In this document: piece by piece, positions 45,894 to 56,991 of the stretch
Layout: the number at the start of each line of letters is the position of its first letter
Position numbering within the stretch: position 1 is the first letter of the stretch
Assembly (NCBI GenBank): GCA_963920765.1
Contig: OY987244.1
Span: 374,501 to 438,500 of the forward strand
Length of the DNA: 64,000 bases
Reading direction: 5' to 3'
Source of the DNA: Ulota crispa
Lineage: Eukaryota > Streptophyta > Bryopsida > Orthotrichales > Orthotrichaceae
Notes under the pieces: generated by a model
Told to the model about the DNA's origin: nothing
What the model saw: only the letters and a program-made list of their open reading frames with translations
The model's database searches: none
Translations under genes and position numbers: made by a program

Positions 45894-46621
45894 TGGTCAC
45901 TATTCCAAGACCATCTTCTCACTCATATTTTACCCAAAAAATACAAGACTTGTTTCTATGCATGTGGAACTCGATTACCTTGAGAATGAGCATAAGATGC
46001 CAGCTTTTTAAAATATTATGTGTCCAAAAGAGCCAACCAAAGCACAATTTTAACTACTCCAAAATATTGGTTTCCTTGTAGTACCCTTCACATTTTTGTT
46101 ATAATCTTCCAATTTAACCCTTGGATTGAAACCAAACTTTGTAAAGATGATAAGGACTTGGCTTTCTACAAGATCTTACAGTTACTTTGGCCTAAAAATG
46201 ACTCATTGTATACTTCAAACTTCACCCTTTCATAATTTACACAATTGAGATCCAAAACACCTTCAAAATGACTGAAAATTTTAATGGTTAAGGTAACCAA
46301 TGTCAAAACGAGGTAAAATTACAACCAAATTTAGCCCAAATAAGTTTCTTGTTAGAAGTAGCAAAACATATTACAAACCATGCTAAAACTTCACCATCAA
46401 AATGGAGAATTTAGAATTTTCCTAACGATGAACAAATTTTGGTGTAGGTTTGATTTAGCCACATTTGTATCTGTTACAAAGTCTCTTTATGCCCACGTTT
46501 TTTGAAGCAAGTTTATTTTGGAAAAATACTTATTTTTAGAAGGGCCTCTTATTTTCCATTATGTTGGAAGTAGTACCACACAATAGTCTTCTTGTCACGT
46601 GTACACATCTATCTCTTTATA
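45894..46621. other. AT-rich sequence, nothing recognised
   Basis: A lone TTAACCCTTGGATTG end-like motif occurs near 46114. No gene or complete element is supported. Confidence 0.35.
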
Positions 46622-47216
46622 GGGGATTGATATGTCTACCACACCCTTTCAGCTATTCTACCACATCCTTTTAATTATTCTACCACACCCTTTCAGCTAT
46701 TCTACCACATCCTTTTAATTATTCTACCACACCCTTTCAGCTATTCTACCACACCCTTTTAGTTATTCTACCACACCCTTTTAGTTATTCTACCACACCC
46801 TTTCAGCTATTCTACCACACCCTTTCAGTTATTCTACCACACCCCTGGGTCTGGGGGTAAATTTTAGATTTCTACCATCACAAAGCTGAATTTGAGAATT
46901 TGGAATTCAAATTTGGATTAAGAGATCGTGATTTAGTCTAGAATCATAAAAAGGTTCTAATTGAACAACACCCAATGGAAAAGCTAATCTTTTTTTATAA
47001 ACAAAGGTAAAAGTAATACTTTTCCCCTGAGCTAAACTTTTTTGTTAGGTGTTGTTCAATTACAACCTTTTTTATGGTTCTAGACAAAATCAAGGTCTCT
47101 AAGTCCAAATCTGAATTTTAAATTCTCAAGTTCAACTATTTGGTGGTAGAAATCTAAAATTTACCCCGGGGGTGTGGTAGAATAGTTGAAAGGGTGTGGT
47201 GGACATATCAATCCCC
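46622..47216. mobile_element. GGGGATTGATATGTC foldback element, copy 1
   Basis: Left end GGGGATTGATATGTCTACCA, right end TGGTGGACATATCAATCCCC. Long arms meet near 47030; the centre carries AACAACACCCAATGGAAAAGCT and TATAAACAAAGGTAAAAGTA. The left arm has an expanded 22-bp tandem array derived from the subterminal CTACCACACCC motif. A second copy is at 55447. No coding capacity. Confidence 0.8.
46636..46846. repeat. 22-bp tandem array in a transposon end
   Basis: Unit CTACCACACCCTTTCAGCTA plus TT. Starts are exactly 22 bases apart from 46636 to 46834, giving nine full copies and a partial tenth. Alternating variants (CATCCTTTTAATTATT and CACCCTTTCAGCTATT) show a two-unit step early in the array. 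The opposite arm has only two copies. Confidence 0.95.
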
Positions 47217-47246
47217 TCTCTATAATAACAGAATATAATTCACTAC

Positions 47247-47780
47247 GTGGCAATCCTTTTACCAAGATCCTTTTATGGTGTGGGTCAATGAACCTGCTTG
47301 GGAAAAACTTGCTTGGATAAAAAAATTGCGTAGGTAAAAAACTTGTATAGGTAAAAACTTGTGTAGGTAAAAAATTTGTAGGTAAAAACTTATGTGAAAA
47401 AAATGTGTATGGGTAAAAAAATACGTGCATAAATAATAAAAATGCAACATAATTGCATGGGTAAATCTATCTATATAAAAGAATACAAATTATCAATTTG
47501 GTGATCCTTTTACCGCAATCTTTTTATTGCATAGGTAAATAAACTTGTGTCAATAAAAACTTGCTTGGGTAAAAAACTTGTGTAGGTAAAAACCTGCATA
47601 AGTAAAAACTTGCGTGAGAAAAATGTGTATGGGTAAAAAATTGTATGTGTGAAAAATTGCATGGGTAAATAATTAAAAATGTTACAAAATTGCATGGGTA
47701 AAAATTTAAAACACATTAAAAATGGCGTGAATAATTACTATGTGGGTAAAAAATTTGTGTAGGTAAAAAATATATTATAT
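47247..47780. repeat. Degenerate GTAAAAACTTG array, duplicated block
   Basis: Many copies of a 14-18 base phrase (GGTAAAAACTTGTGTA, GGGTAAAAAACTTG). Two larger blocks repeat in order: TCCTTTTACC(A/G), then TTGCTTGGxxAAAAA, GTGTATGGGTAAAAAA, TTGCATGGGTAAA, at about 47247-47465 and 47504-47705. The minus strand is open over much of it with a Phe/Thr/Tyr/Leu repeat, which is a composition effect. Confidence 0.75.
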
Positions 47781-48050
47781 TTTTTTGCATGAGAAAATAG
47801 TGATGTTCCTTTCACTGCATGAATAAAAAACTCTATGGGTATAGAACAAAAAATGATTTACTGCAAGGGATTGTTTTGTAAACAAGGACAAATGTTTTAA
47901 TGCATTGGTAAAGTTTGAAATTGGAGTGTGCGGATAAAAAGTAAGATTTGTCTTCTTGCGGGGGAAATATTCTACATAATTGGGCCTAAAATTATTTTGC
48001 TTCTCGTCGGACTAATGAGTGCCTATACTAGTACATACATAAAAGCTAAA

Positions 48051-48310
48051 TTAATACCGTATTCATTATAATGAAAGAATAGGAACCTCTCAAAACAAAC
48101 ATTAAATGAGAGTTTTCAGATCAAATTGAGCTCAATTGACATAAAACATTTCAATTTCAGGTCAAATCTCAAAGATTTTATGTCAATTCAGCTCAATTGA
48201 CCTAAAACCTTTTATCAAATTGTCCTAAAACTTTTTTATTTTAGGTTGTATTTCCTTTAAATTACTCTTATTTCATTGGAAAACTCTCATTATAATGAAT
48301 ATGGTGTTAA
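48051..48310. mobile_element. TTAA-bounded MITE of a different family, 260 bp
   Basis: Left end TTAATACCGTATTCATTATA and right end TATAATGAATATGGTGTTAA; the inverted repeat spans 24 bases with two mismatches. Arms continue with CTCAATTGAC / GTCAATTCAGCTCAATTGAC. Not related to the CCCCTAAA set in sequence, but it has the same TTAA boundary. Single copy in the window. Confidence 0.7.
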
Positions 48311-49639
48311 TTGGGCGATTAGAAATTAGAGCACTCAAATTTCTACAACCGCTTATCAAGAAGTTGATTTTATAAAAGGAGTTGATGAAAAAAAAAAAAC
48401 ATATACTTTTGTTTAAATGTTGGTTTAGAAGGTCTTCAAAATTTTACTTGGCTTTGCAAAGTCAAATATTTGAAGGTGTTGAATGCTTCTTCTATAAGCA
48501 ACCTCTAAAGAATTATAGAGCATTTTTTAAGCTTTTTGCAAATTTTGGCAAGTTTACGTAGTAAGCTTAACTTTTTAAAATGTCTTTCAAAGCAAGTAGG
48601 TGAGTATTTTTATTTAAAGCAATAATCTTTTAAATCTGATAGAATAGAGCAACTTCTGCACAAAAACATTTGGATCATTTTCTTCCAATTAATGGTCTGA
48701 AGCTTGTGAAGAGTTTGTTTTATTGGCAATGAGAATAAAAATTGGTTTGTCGAACTCGATTTCTAAATACAATTTTGAAAATACAGAATTGGTCGATTCT
48801 TACTTACTATTAAAATTGGTATTTTTCAAATTTCATGTCAAAGGTACCGTACTTCAAGCGTAGGGCTAACGAAAAAAACAGTTCAACAAATTGGTGATAA
48901 AATTTTGTGGAAACGCATTTTTGCATTAAAAAAATTGTATGGTGAGAATATAAATCTTTTGAACATTCAATAAAATACATAGAATGTTTCATTCATAGCA
49001 CCTTCTCTTTTGTAAATAATGAACTCTTTGACAAGGAAGTGTTGACATTGCCTTGAGGTATGATATGGGTATTCCAAGTTTTCTTTTGTCTTGTATCTTT
49101 TTTGACATTTTTTTATAAAACAAATATAAATCTATACATGGTATTTCTCTATCAATCTGATTGCTAGCCTTGTTGTCAAAAGACACAAGTTACTGCACAT
49201 ACATGCATTTTATACCAAGACTTTTGAAGAACAAAACATGTTCTCTAAAGAGGACTAAGAGAATTTTGTTTATAAGATTTGGGCATCACAATCTTGTATT
49301 CACTGGAGATTTCCATTCTCATATCGAGGACATGTTTAAACAATTTAACACTTTCGATGATTTTTTACGATTGGTCGCATTCTGGAATTAAATAAAAAAT
49401 AAGCATAAAACGTAAGTTTGCAAAAACATTCATGAACGCTTGCTCATCCATGAATTAGCTATTATTAACGAACTTCATTGAAAAAGCCATTTTTTCAAGA
49501 GTGTGGCAGTTTCATTCACTTAATAATTTTAAAAAATCAGCACTATAATAGCTAGGTCAAATACAGGTAAATTAAGCACAAATATTAGCCCCGGTAAAAT
49601 CAACTGCTTCATGAAATTGTGTAGAATTGAAGCTAATAT
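48311..49639. other. AT-rich sequence, nothing recognised
   Basis: Short frames on both strands only. The 76-codon + frame at 49161-49391 has ordinary composition but no motif. No element end seen. Confidence 0.35.
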
Positions 49640-50368
49640 TGGCTAGGGTCACACGTGTGCAACCAAACCTCTTCCCAGATTCTGAGCCCAATATGAAGGG
49701 GACTTCGGGACGATCAAATTTAATCACCCTATCCACCGCCACGTTTTCCCGGTTCGGCAGAAACCACGATCGGTCGGTAACTGAATTGCCAGACAGCCAG
49801 AGGTAGCATTCTGATTTCTGACCACAGGTCGGTAGCTAAGAGCCTGATGCCGGGGCCACACAGGGCCAGAAACTGGCAGTTTTGGGGCTGGGCCCAGTCA
49901 AACTCCAAGATTCTTCACTTTTAGGCTACCTTTATCGTTTTGTAACCCCAGTTCAAAACGTCAGTTTTGAAGGCTTTGAAACCGGCAGTTCCAACCAGAT
50001 TTCCTTATTTGGGCATGGTAGTTCTGAAAAATTGCCAAATGGCACTCTCTCCTGCATATCCATTATGTGTGGGATTTACAATTTTATTCATTTGGCTCTA
50101 AGGACTCATACAAGAGTTAAGGGAACAAAAACACTTGTTTTTTTTCAAACCAAATGAATCATATCTCAAGATAATTACAAGTGGCTTTCAACTTTGTATT
50201 AATATCTTGTTTTTATTTTGTTTTTTTTTCAAGAATTTATTTTTTGTATGTTGTTTCACAATTTTGGAAACATTTAAGATGGAAGAATTTCTTTGAAATG
50301 CATACTTAGAATCATTAGCAAAGTTTTGAGCCCTCCAAGAGCCCCCTAAGGTTTGACAACCCAAGCTA
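49640..50368. other. GC-richer unclassified segment
   Basis: 49640-49930 is clearly GC-richer than its surroundings, with duplicated GGTCGGTAxCTxA (49771 and 49827) and GGGCCACACAGGGCCAGAAACTGGC near 49853, whose GGCCACAC end recalls the MITE at 52383. A 91-codon + frame (49882-50157) lacks known motifs. Possibly part of a GTGTGGCC element plus unique DNA. Confidence 0.3.
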
Positions 50369-51094
50369 ATAACCCCTAAAGGACCACTTGTCCCTATGGG
50401 GGACAAACGTGATTTCCAGCATGTGCTTATGACTAAACTACTTTGTGTAATTTTTTGAAACTTTTATGGAAGATGGGGAATTCAAAGCTCTGTGTGGGCA
50501 TCTAATTTTTTCCTCATTCTAACATTTATTGAAGAAGTTAAAAATGAATTTATGAGAACTTTTGTTTGGTGGGCACCCCAAAAAAATATTTAAAAATTGC
50601 ATTTTTTAAAATAAAAATTTGAGGATAGTTCTTTAGACTTATGTATATATGGGAAGCTTTGAATCATTCAATTCTAATTGATGAGATGAAAGTTATGAGA
50701 AGTTTTAGTTGCCAGGTAGGTGTGGAAAATCTCAAAACTATGCCTAGACGCAAACTAAGACTTCTCATAATTTTCATCTCATTAATTGGAAATGAATGAT
50801 TCAAAGCTGCCCATGTATATGTAAGTCTAAAGAATTAACCTCAAATTTTTATTTAAAAAAATACAATTTTTAAAGAATTTTTTTGGATGCGTGCCAAACT
50901 AAAACTCTCATAAATTCATTTTCAACTTCTTCAATAAATGTCGGAATGAGGAAAAAATTAGATGCCCACACACATTTTTGAATTCCCCATCTTCTTTAAA
51001 AGTTTCAAAAATTTACACAAAGTAGTGTAGTCATAAGTATATGCCCAAAATCCCACTTGTCCCTTGTAGGGACAACAGGTCCTTTAGGGGTTAA
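50369..51094. mobile_element. 726-bp foldback element, copy 2
   Basis: Left end ATAACCCCTAAAGGACC (TTAA decayed), right end GGTCCTTTAGGGGTTAA. Same length and organisation as 28631-29356 and 59476-60201; the centre near 50715-50760 reads AGGTAGGTGTGG / CTATGCCTAGACG. No coding capacity. Confidence 0.85.
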
Positions 51095-52061
51095 TTGGCT
51101 AGCGTGGGTACAAGAAAAAGACACTCATACCCATAATTACCTTCTACGAAGGACCTAAGCCACATGCACAACCCAAAACAATAAAAAAAAAAGCATTGTA
51201 CTCATAAAGTATGTAAATGCACTCACTACTCACTATCCAAGTGCTTCACTCATCTGTTCAAATAGTGTAAAGTAGAATTTATGGTCCTATTGTACATTTG
51301 TACCCGTAGTTTTTCTCCAATAGGGATAACATAATAGTATGGTTTTCATGATTACATTGAATTCAAAGGGTGAGAAAAAATAGGGGATTAGTGATTTAGT
51401 TGTTGCAATAAGTACATGTGTAAGACCCCTTTTGAGACTTTGTAGGGGGCTCTTAAAGGGCTTAAAAATTTGCAAACCGTTTGCATTTTTTTGTTGTAAA
51501 TTCAAGTTTGACTAATGAGGGTTGTGAGTTGTTTTAGTTTATTTTATAAAATATATAGTTATGTAAATATTTATTCTTGATTTTTTTTGAAAGTTCACAC
51601 AAAAAAAGAGACTTTAAAAGAATGGGCAACAAACATTAAAAAATGACATGTTTAATACAACCCACATTGCATTCAATGCTTTAATTTAAATTTTTGCTTT
51701 TGTACATTTGTTGGAACATTCACTTTATTTTAAGAACAAATCAAAAATCATATCGAAATAAAAAAAGTTACAAAAGTTCCAACAAAATTGTAAGATTTTA
51801 AACTTAATATGTAAATTGTCAAATATTATACTTTATTAGGTATAGATAAAAACCAAACGTTTAGGCAATATGTGCTTCATGTGAAAGTCTAAGTTTGATA
51901 TTTTCTTGTGTATTCAATTTTGCATTAATCAATCATCATTGTAGTATTGTGCTAGTCCAATCAAATATAACACATTTTAATTTCATAATATTTGAATTTC
52001 AGAAATCACTATCTCTTATTGTAAACTTGTAGTAGTTTTTATTTTTATTTTTTTAATATAG
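51095..52061. other. AT-rich sequence, nothing recognised
   Basis: No terminal repeat, tandem repeat or convincing frame. Confidence 0.4.
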
Positions 52062-52382
52062 AAAAAAGGGTTGAGGTTAGATGGCTTGATGTTTCCCGGG
52101 GCTAGGGTGAAAAATCTTATATTTCTTACTTGCTAGAAAATGTAAGAGTTTTAAACATTTATTATCAAGAGATTTAACTTGAGAGTTTTGAGTTTAGATT
52201 TGGATTTAGAGATTTGGTTTTAGTTTAGAATAATGGACAAAAACAAAATTGACCATTGCATTAAGAACAAATTTTTATTTTGACTTTTGTTTGTAACAAG
52301 AGTTGAAACTTTTTACCTTGGCCCCCACAAAATGGCATATCATCTAACCCCACCCAAGAAAACAATTGCTTTACTAGGATTT

Positions 52383-52557
52383 GTGTGGCCCAAATTTTAG
52401 AAACCGGCTGCTGAAATAGCCGTTTAAAAACAGGCAATTCAAACAGCCGGTTTCTGGCTCTGTGTGGCCTCGGCAACAGGCTCAAAAACCGGCTGTTTGA
52501 ATCGGCTGTTTTAAAAATGCATGTTTTAGCAGTCGATTTCTTAAATTTGGGCCACAC
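52383..52557. mobile_element. GTGTGGCC foldback MITE, 175 bp
   Basis: Left end GTGTGGCCCAAATTTTAG, right end AAATTTGGGCCACAC. Arms contain AAACCGGCTG repeated in both orientations. An AGGAT direct repeat flanks it (52376-52380 with a two-base offset, and 52558-52562 region), suggesting a short target duplication, but the exact length is unclear. It sits at the centre of a larger palindrome. Confidence 0.6.
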
Positions 52558-53195
52558 AGGATGCCAGAAAATCCATTCATTTTCAGCCGAGGTAGATGAT
52601 ATGCCATTTTCTAGGGCCATAGTGAAAATTTTCTTTACTAACAAAAGTGAAATTTTGACAATAGTCAATTTTGTTCTTGTCCATATGGTTCTAGACTAAA
52701 ATTGAAATTTTAGATTCAAATAATGTCATATATGTTAAAAGGGGAAAAACAAGGGTCCCATTTGTTTTTCACTTGAATCTAGAAAGTCCCCCTTGATTCA
52801 ATTAAGGAGGTCACCTGAAACCTGCTTAATGAACTTGTGTCTAGAATTCCAAACTTTCTGTCCAAAAAGAGAGTATTTTTGGATGATATGTATCTCATTT
52901 CATTGAAAAATAGTCAACAGATTCTCAATTCAATGAATATGACATTCTTGGGAAAAAAAAGCTAGAAGTCCCAATTTGTAAGAGTTGTCCCTTTTTAATG
53001 TATATGACATTAAATGTAAACTCAAAACTCTCAAACACTAGTAGAAAACTCCTTCCAAAACAACAGAAAACCAACAGTTTCTTGTTGATTTGGGCACTTG
53101 CCCACGCTAATTGACTAATTTAACAAAATTCTATAAAAAACTAAATACGTTCTATTGATTTGGACACCATTATCTAAATCAACAGAAATTTTGGA

Positions 53196-54600
53196 ACCTT
53201 TTGAAGATCTTTTGGGAATTTTTTGTGAATCTTTAAGAATCTTCAAGAATCTTTTGGGAATCGTTGAGAATCTTTTCAAGATTTTTAAGAATATATAAGA
53301 ATCTTTTTGAGATTTCAGAATCTTTGAGAATCTTTTAGGAATCTTCATGAATCTTTGGAAATCTTTTGGAATCTTTTCAGGTTTTTTTGGAATGTTTGAG
53401 AATGTTTGAGAATGTTTGAGAATGTTTGAGAATCTTTGAGAATCTTTTAGGAATCTTTGAGAATCTTTTGAAATTTTTGGGAATCTTTTCAAATTTTTTT
53501 GGAATCTTTGAGAGTGTTTGAGAACAATTGAGAATCTTCGAGAATCTTTGAGAATCTTTGAGAATCTTTTAGGAATCTTTCAGAATCTTTTGAAATCTTT
53601 GGAAATCGTTTCAAGTTTTTTTGGAATCTTTAAGAATGTTTGAGAACAATTGAGAAACTTTGAGAATCTTTGAGAATCTTTGAGAATCTTTGAGAATCTT
53701 TTGGAATCTTTGAGAATCTTTGAGAATCTTGTTGGAATCTTTGAGAATCTTTTGGAATCTTTGAGAATCTTTGGAATCTTTTGAAACCTTTCCAAGTTTT
53801 TTTGGAATCTTTGAGAATGTTGAGAACAATTGAGAATCTTTGAGAATCTTTTAGGAATCTTTGAGAATCTTTGAGAATCTTTGAGAATCTTTGAGAATCT
53901 TTGAGAATCTTTGAGAATCTTTGAGAATCTTTTTGGAATCTTTGAGAATCTTTGAGAATCTTTTGAAACCTTTCCAAGTTTTTTGGAATCTTTGAGAATG
54001 TTTGAGAACAATTGAGAATCTTTGAGAATCTTTTAGGAATCTTTTGGAATCTTTGAGAAACTTTTGGAATCTTTTGAAACCTTTCCAAGTTTTTTTGGAA
54101 TCTTTGAGAATGTTTGAGAACAATTGAGAATCTTTGAGAATCTTTTAGGAATCTTTGAGAATCTTTGAGAATCTTTGGGAATCTTTTCAAGTTTTTTTAG
54201 AATCTTTGAGAATGTTTGAGAACAATTGAGAATCTTTGAGAATCTTTTAGGAATCTTTGGAAATCTTTTCAAATTTTTTTGGACTCTTCGAGAATGTTTG
54301 AGAACAATTGAGAATCATTGAGAATCTTTGAGAATCTCTTTGGAATCTTCAAGAATCTTTAGAAATCCTTGAGAATCTTTGAGAATCTTTTAAGAATCTT
54401 TGAGAATCATTTGGAATCTTTGGGAATCTTTTAAAGTATTTTGGAATCTTTGAGAATGTTTGAGAACAATTGAGAATCTTTGAGAATCTTTGGGAATCTT
54501 TTGAGAATCTTTTTTGAAATTCAAAAAATCTTTGAAAATCTCTAAGAATTTTCAAGAACCTTTTTGGAATCTTTGAGAGTCTTTTTAAATCTTTATGAAA
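53196..54600. repeat. 10-bp GAGAATCTTT minisatellite with higher-order structure
   Basis: About 1.4 kb of GAGAATCTTT units and variants (GGAATCTTTT, AGGAATCTTT). A marker phrase GAGAACAATTGAGAA occurs at 53520, 53642, 53822, 54004, 54116, 54218, 54300 and 54462, preceded by TTTTTTTGGAATCTTTGAGAATGTTT; spacings 122, 180, 182, 112, 102, 82, 162 differ by roughly multiples of the 10-bp unit. On the minus strand no frame has a stop, and all three give the same DSQRFSKILK repeat, so the long frames there are not genes. Confidence 0.95.
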
Positions 54601-55446
54601 TTTGTTAAAGTACTTCAAAATACTTATAGAAATAGAATCTCTTAGATTGAATTAGAGTCCTTTAGGAATCTTTTTGTAATTCATCAAAATACTTTCAAAA
54701 AAACTATCACAATAGTTTAGGTTTGTTTTTGAAATCTTTCTAAAATCTTTTTGGACCTCATTAAATTTTTTTGAAGTTTTAAAAAATAAAAGAAGTTTTC
54801 AAAAAAAAAGAATCTTTTAGAAGTTTGAGTGTACATTGACTGGTTTTATTTTCTTTACTTTTCACAATTTGGTAAGATTTAAACTTAGCAGCCTTTAAAG
54901 TCAAGTAAAAACATGACCATAATAACAAAAAACTCAACAGTTTTTTGTTGATCTAGATACTTTTAGACACAACTTCACTAATTCAACAAAATTTTATATA
55001 AAAAGTACAACATTTTGTTGTTTTAAATACCAAAATTTCTTTACAAACAAATATAAATGATGCTCCTCAATTCTTTGAAGAAATCATAAATGTCCCTTAA
55101 GGATTAAAAGTACCAAAAATATCTTTGTATTACATGATAACCAAGTGTATAGTTTAATGCAAATTCTTACAAGAAACCAAAGGTGATTTTTACATTTCAA
55201 ATAACACAAGGATATATTTAACATTTCAAAATAGAAGAGTTTTTTTATTAATTTTCCAAAATAATATGAGTATAATTGATATTCCTACAAAAAATAAGGA
55301 CTATTTTTTATGTTTCACATACTTTCGGCGTAAACTTGATATTTTGAAAGACTTAAAAGGTATTTTTAGTATTTTTCCTTCTATTACTAACCAGATGAAT
55401 TAAAAAAAAACAATCTTATAAAATATTTTTATAAGCTTTAAAAGAT

Positions 55447-55860
55447 GGGAATTGATATGTGTACCACACTCTTCCAATTACTATACCACACCACAAGGTA
55501 AATTTTTGATTTCTACCATCAAAAAGCTGAATTTGAGAATTTTGAATTCAGATTTGGACTTAGAGACCATGGTATTGTCTAGAATCATAAAAAAAGTTGC
55601 AATTCAACAACACCCAATGAAAAAGTTTAGTTAGGGAGAAAATTGTTAATTTTACTTTTGTTTGTAAAAAAAGATAAGCTCCCCCCCATTGAGTGTTGTT
55701 GAATTGCAATTTTTTTTATGGTCCTAGACAATACCATGGTCTCTAAGTCCAAATTTGAATTCAAAATTCTCAAACTCAAATTTTTGATGGTAGAAATCTA
55801 AAATTTACCCCAAGGGTGTGGTACAGTAGTTCAAAGGGTGTGGTTCACATATTAATGCCC
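55447..55860. mobile_element. GGGAATTGATATG foldback element, copy 2
   Basis: Left end GGGAATTGATATGTGTACCA, right end TGTGGTTCACATATTAATGCCC-type. Co-linear with 46622-47216 but without the 22-bp expansion, having only two CTACCACAC-like units. A C8 run at 55681-55688 lies at the centre. Nested in the 3.7-kb CACTA element. Confidence 0.8.
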
Positions 55861-56866
55861 TTAAAAAATATCCAAAACTATTCAAAAGTCAATAGAATTT
55901 TAATTTTACAATTGCAAGGATTTAATTTTGTAACTTTTCACGACTTCATGTTATTTGAAGCTATCAAACTATGGAGGCTATTTTAATATAATAAGGTTCT
56001 TTTTACAAAAAAACTAACACTAAAAAATATTTATTAATGAATCCAACCTTGGCCTGCAACAATCTTTATGAGATTTGCGAATTCTAATAAAAATTTATAA
56101 ATAAAATCAAAAGGATGGAAATAAACAACTTATTTAAAATTTCTAAACACCTTCTCTGATTTTAGCTCATAACTTTTGATAAAAAGATTGAAATCCAAAA
56201 AAAATTGTTGGAGGTGAAAGTAAAATACATTTACCAACTTTTCTTAGTTCTAAGTTTTTTGAAAAAAAGTCCTTTAATGGGCGGAAATAGCCTCCAAAGT
56301 CTACTGCATTACTAAAGTCATGAACATTTAATGTACAAATAGAATTAAGATACTAATGTGTGCATGTGCATTTGCACATTCTCTAATGGTTTTGAGAATG
56401 TGCTAAGGTTGTGGAGTGTGAGAGGAGAGGTGGAAGGTTCAAACCCCGCTACCGGTAGCTGCCTGGGAGTTCGAGCAGCTGCCCAAAAGTTCGGGCAGCT
56501 GCCCATCCCCCTAAAAAGTTCACATTTTCTTAAAATAATAACAAATTCTATGAAAAAAAAATTTAAAAATGAAAAGAAATAGAATTGAACAACATAAAAT
56601 ACGTAATAGAAATCAACAACAAATTAACAGAAAACTGTAAATAATCAACAGAAAAGTACCCAAATCAACTTGAACAAATTCACAGAAAAAATCAACAGTT
56701 TTTGGTTGAAATTCTGTTGATTTTGTGCTAAATTTTCTACTAGTGAAATCAACTTCTCAATGATAAATGTCTAGAATTCTTACATTCTCTAGGGAGTAAA
56801 AAATATAAGAATTTCTATCTTAGCCCCACAAAATGGCATGTCATTTAACCTCAACCCTCTTCTTTT

Positions 56867-56991
56867 GTATTAAGAAAATAATGAAATAAATCACTACAAC
56901 ATGAGAGATTGGTTTTTGTAACTAAAACATCATGAAATTAAAACATGAATTAATCTTGGTTGGACTAGCATAAAACTACGATGACACTTAA
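56867..56991. other. Short spacer
   Basis: AT-rich spacer between the split foldback and the next TTAA element; nothing recognised. Confidence 0.4.

Larger units (their letters stand above)
53036..56745. mobile_element. CACTA-type element, 3.7 kb, TSD AAA
   Basis: Left end CACTAGTAGAAAACTCC, right end AATTTTCTACTAGTG, with AAA on both sides (53033-53035, 56746-56748). CACTAGTAGAAA is a common CACTA terminus in plants. Subterminal AACAGAAAA / TTGTTGATTTGGGxACTT and CAACAGTTTTTxGTTGA motifs recur at both ends. The interior holds a 1.4-kb minisatellite and a nested foldback at 55447. No transposase frame. Confidence 0.85.
52062..56866. mobile_element. Old foldback element split by a CACTA insertion
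   Basis: The outer arms GGGTTGAGGTTAGATGGCTT (from 52067) and AAATGACATGxxATTTTGTGG...AACCTCAACCC (to 56857) pair, as do GGGGCTAGGGTGAAAAATCTT and AAGAATTTCTATCTTAGCCCC, and AAAATGTAAGAGTTTTAAAC with GTCTAGAATTCTTACATTCT. The 3.7-kb CACTA element sits inside the right arm. A second inner palindrome (52190-52370 with 52570-52730) encloses the GTGTGGCC MITE. Confidence 0.6.

Noticed and set aside
46636..46846. CRISPR-like array (regular 22-bp repeats)
   Set aside because: The units are contiguous with no unique spacers, and the context is a eukaryotic transposon end.
47161..47716. Phe/Tyr/Thr/Leu-rich repetitive frames on the minus strand
   Set aside because: They follow from the GTAAAAACTTG repeat; composition and periodicity explain them.
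53115..54618. Several long minus-strand open frames, up to 186 codons, rich in Lys, Ser, Phe and Ile
   Set aside because: They are produced by the 10-bp minisatellite, which lacks stops in all three minus frames and gives the same peptide in each.
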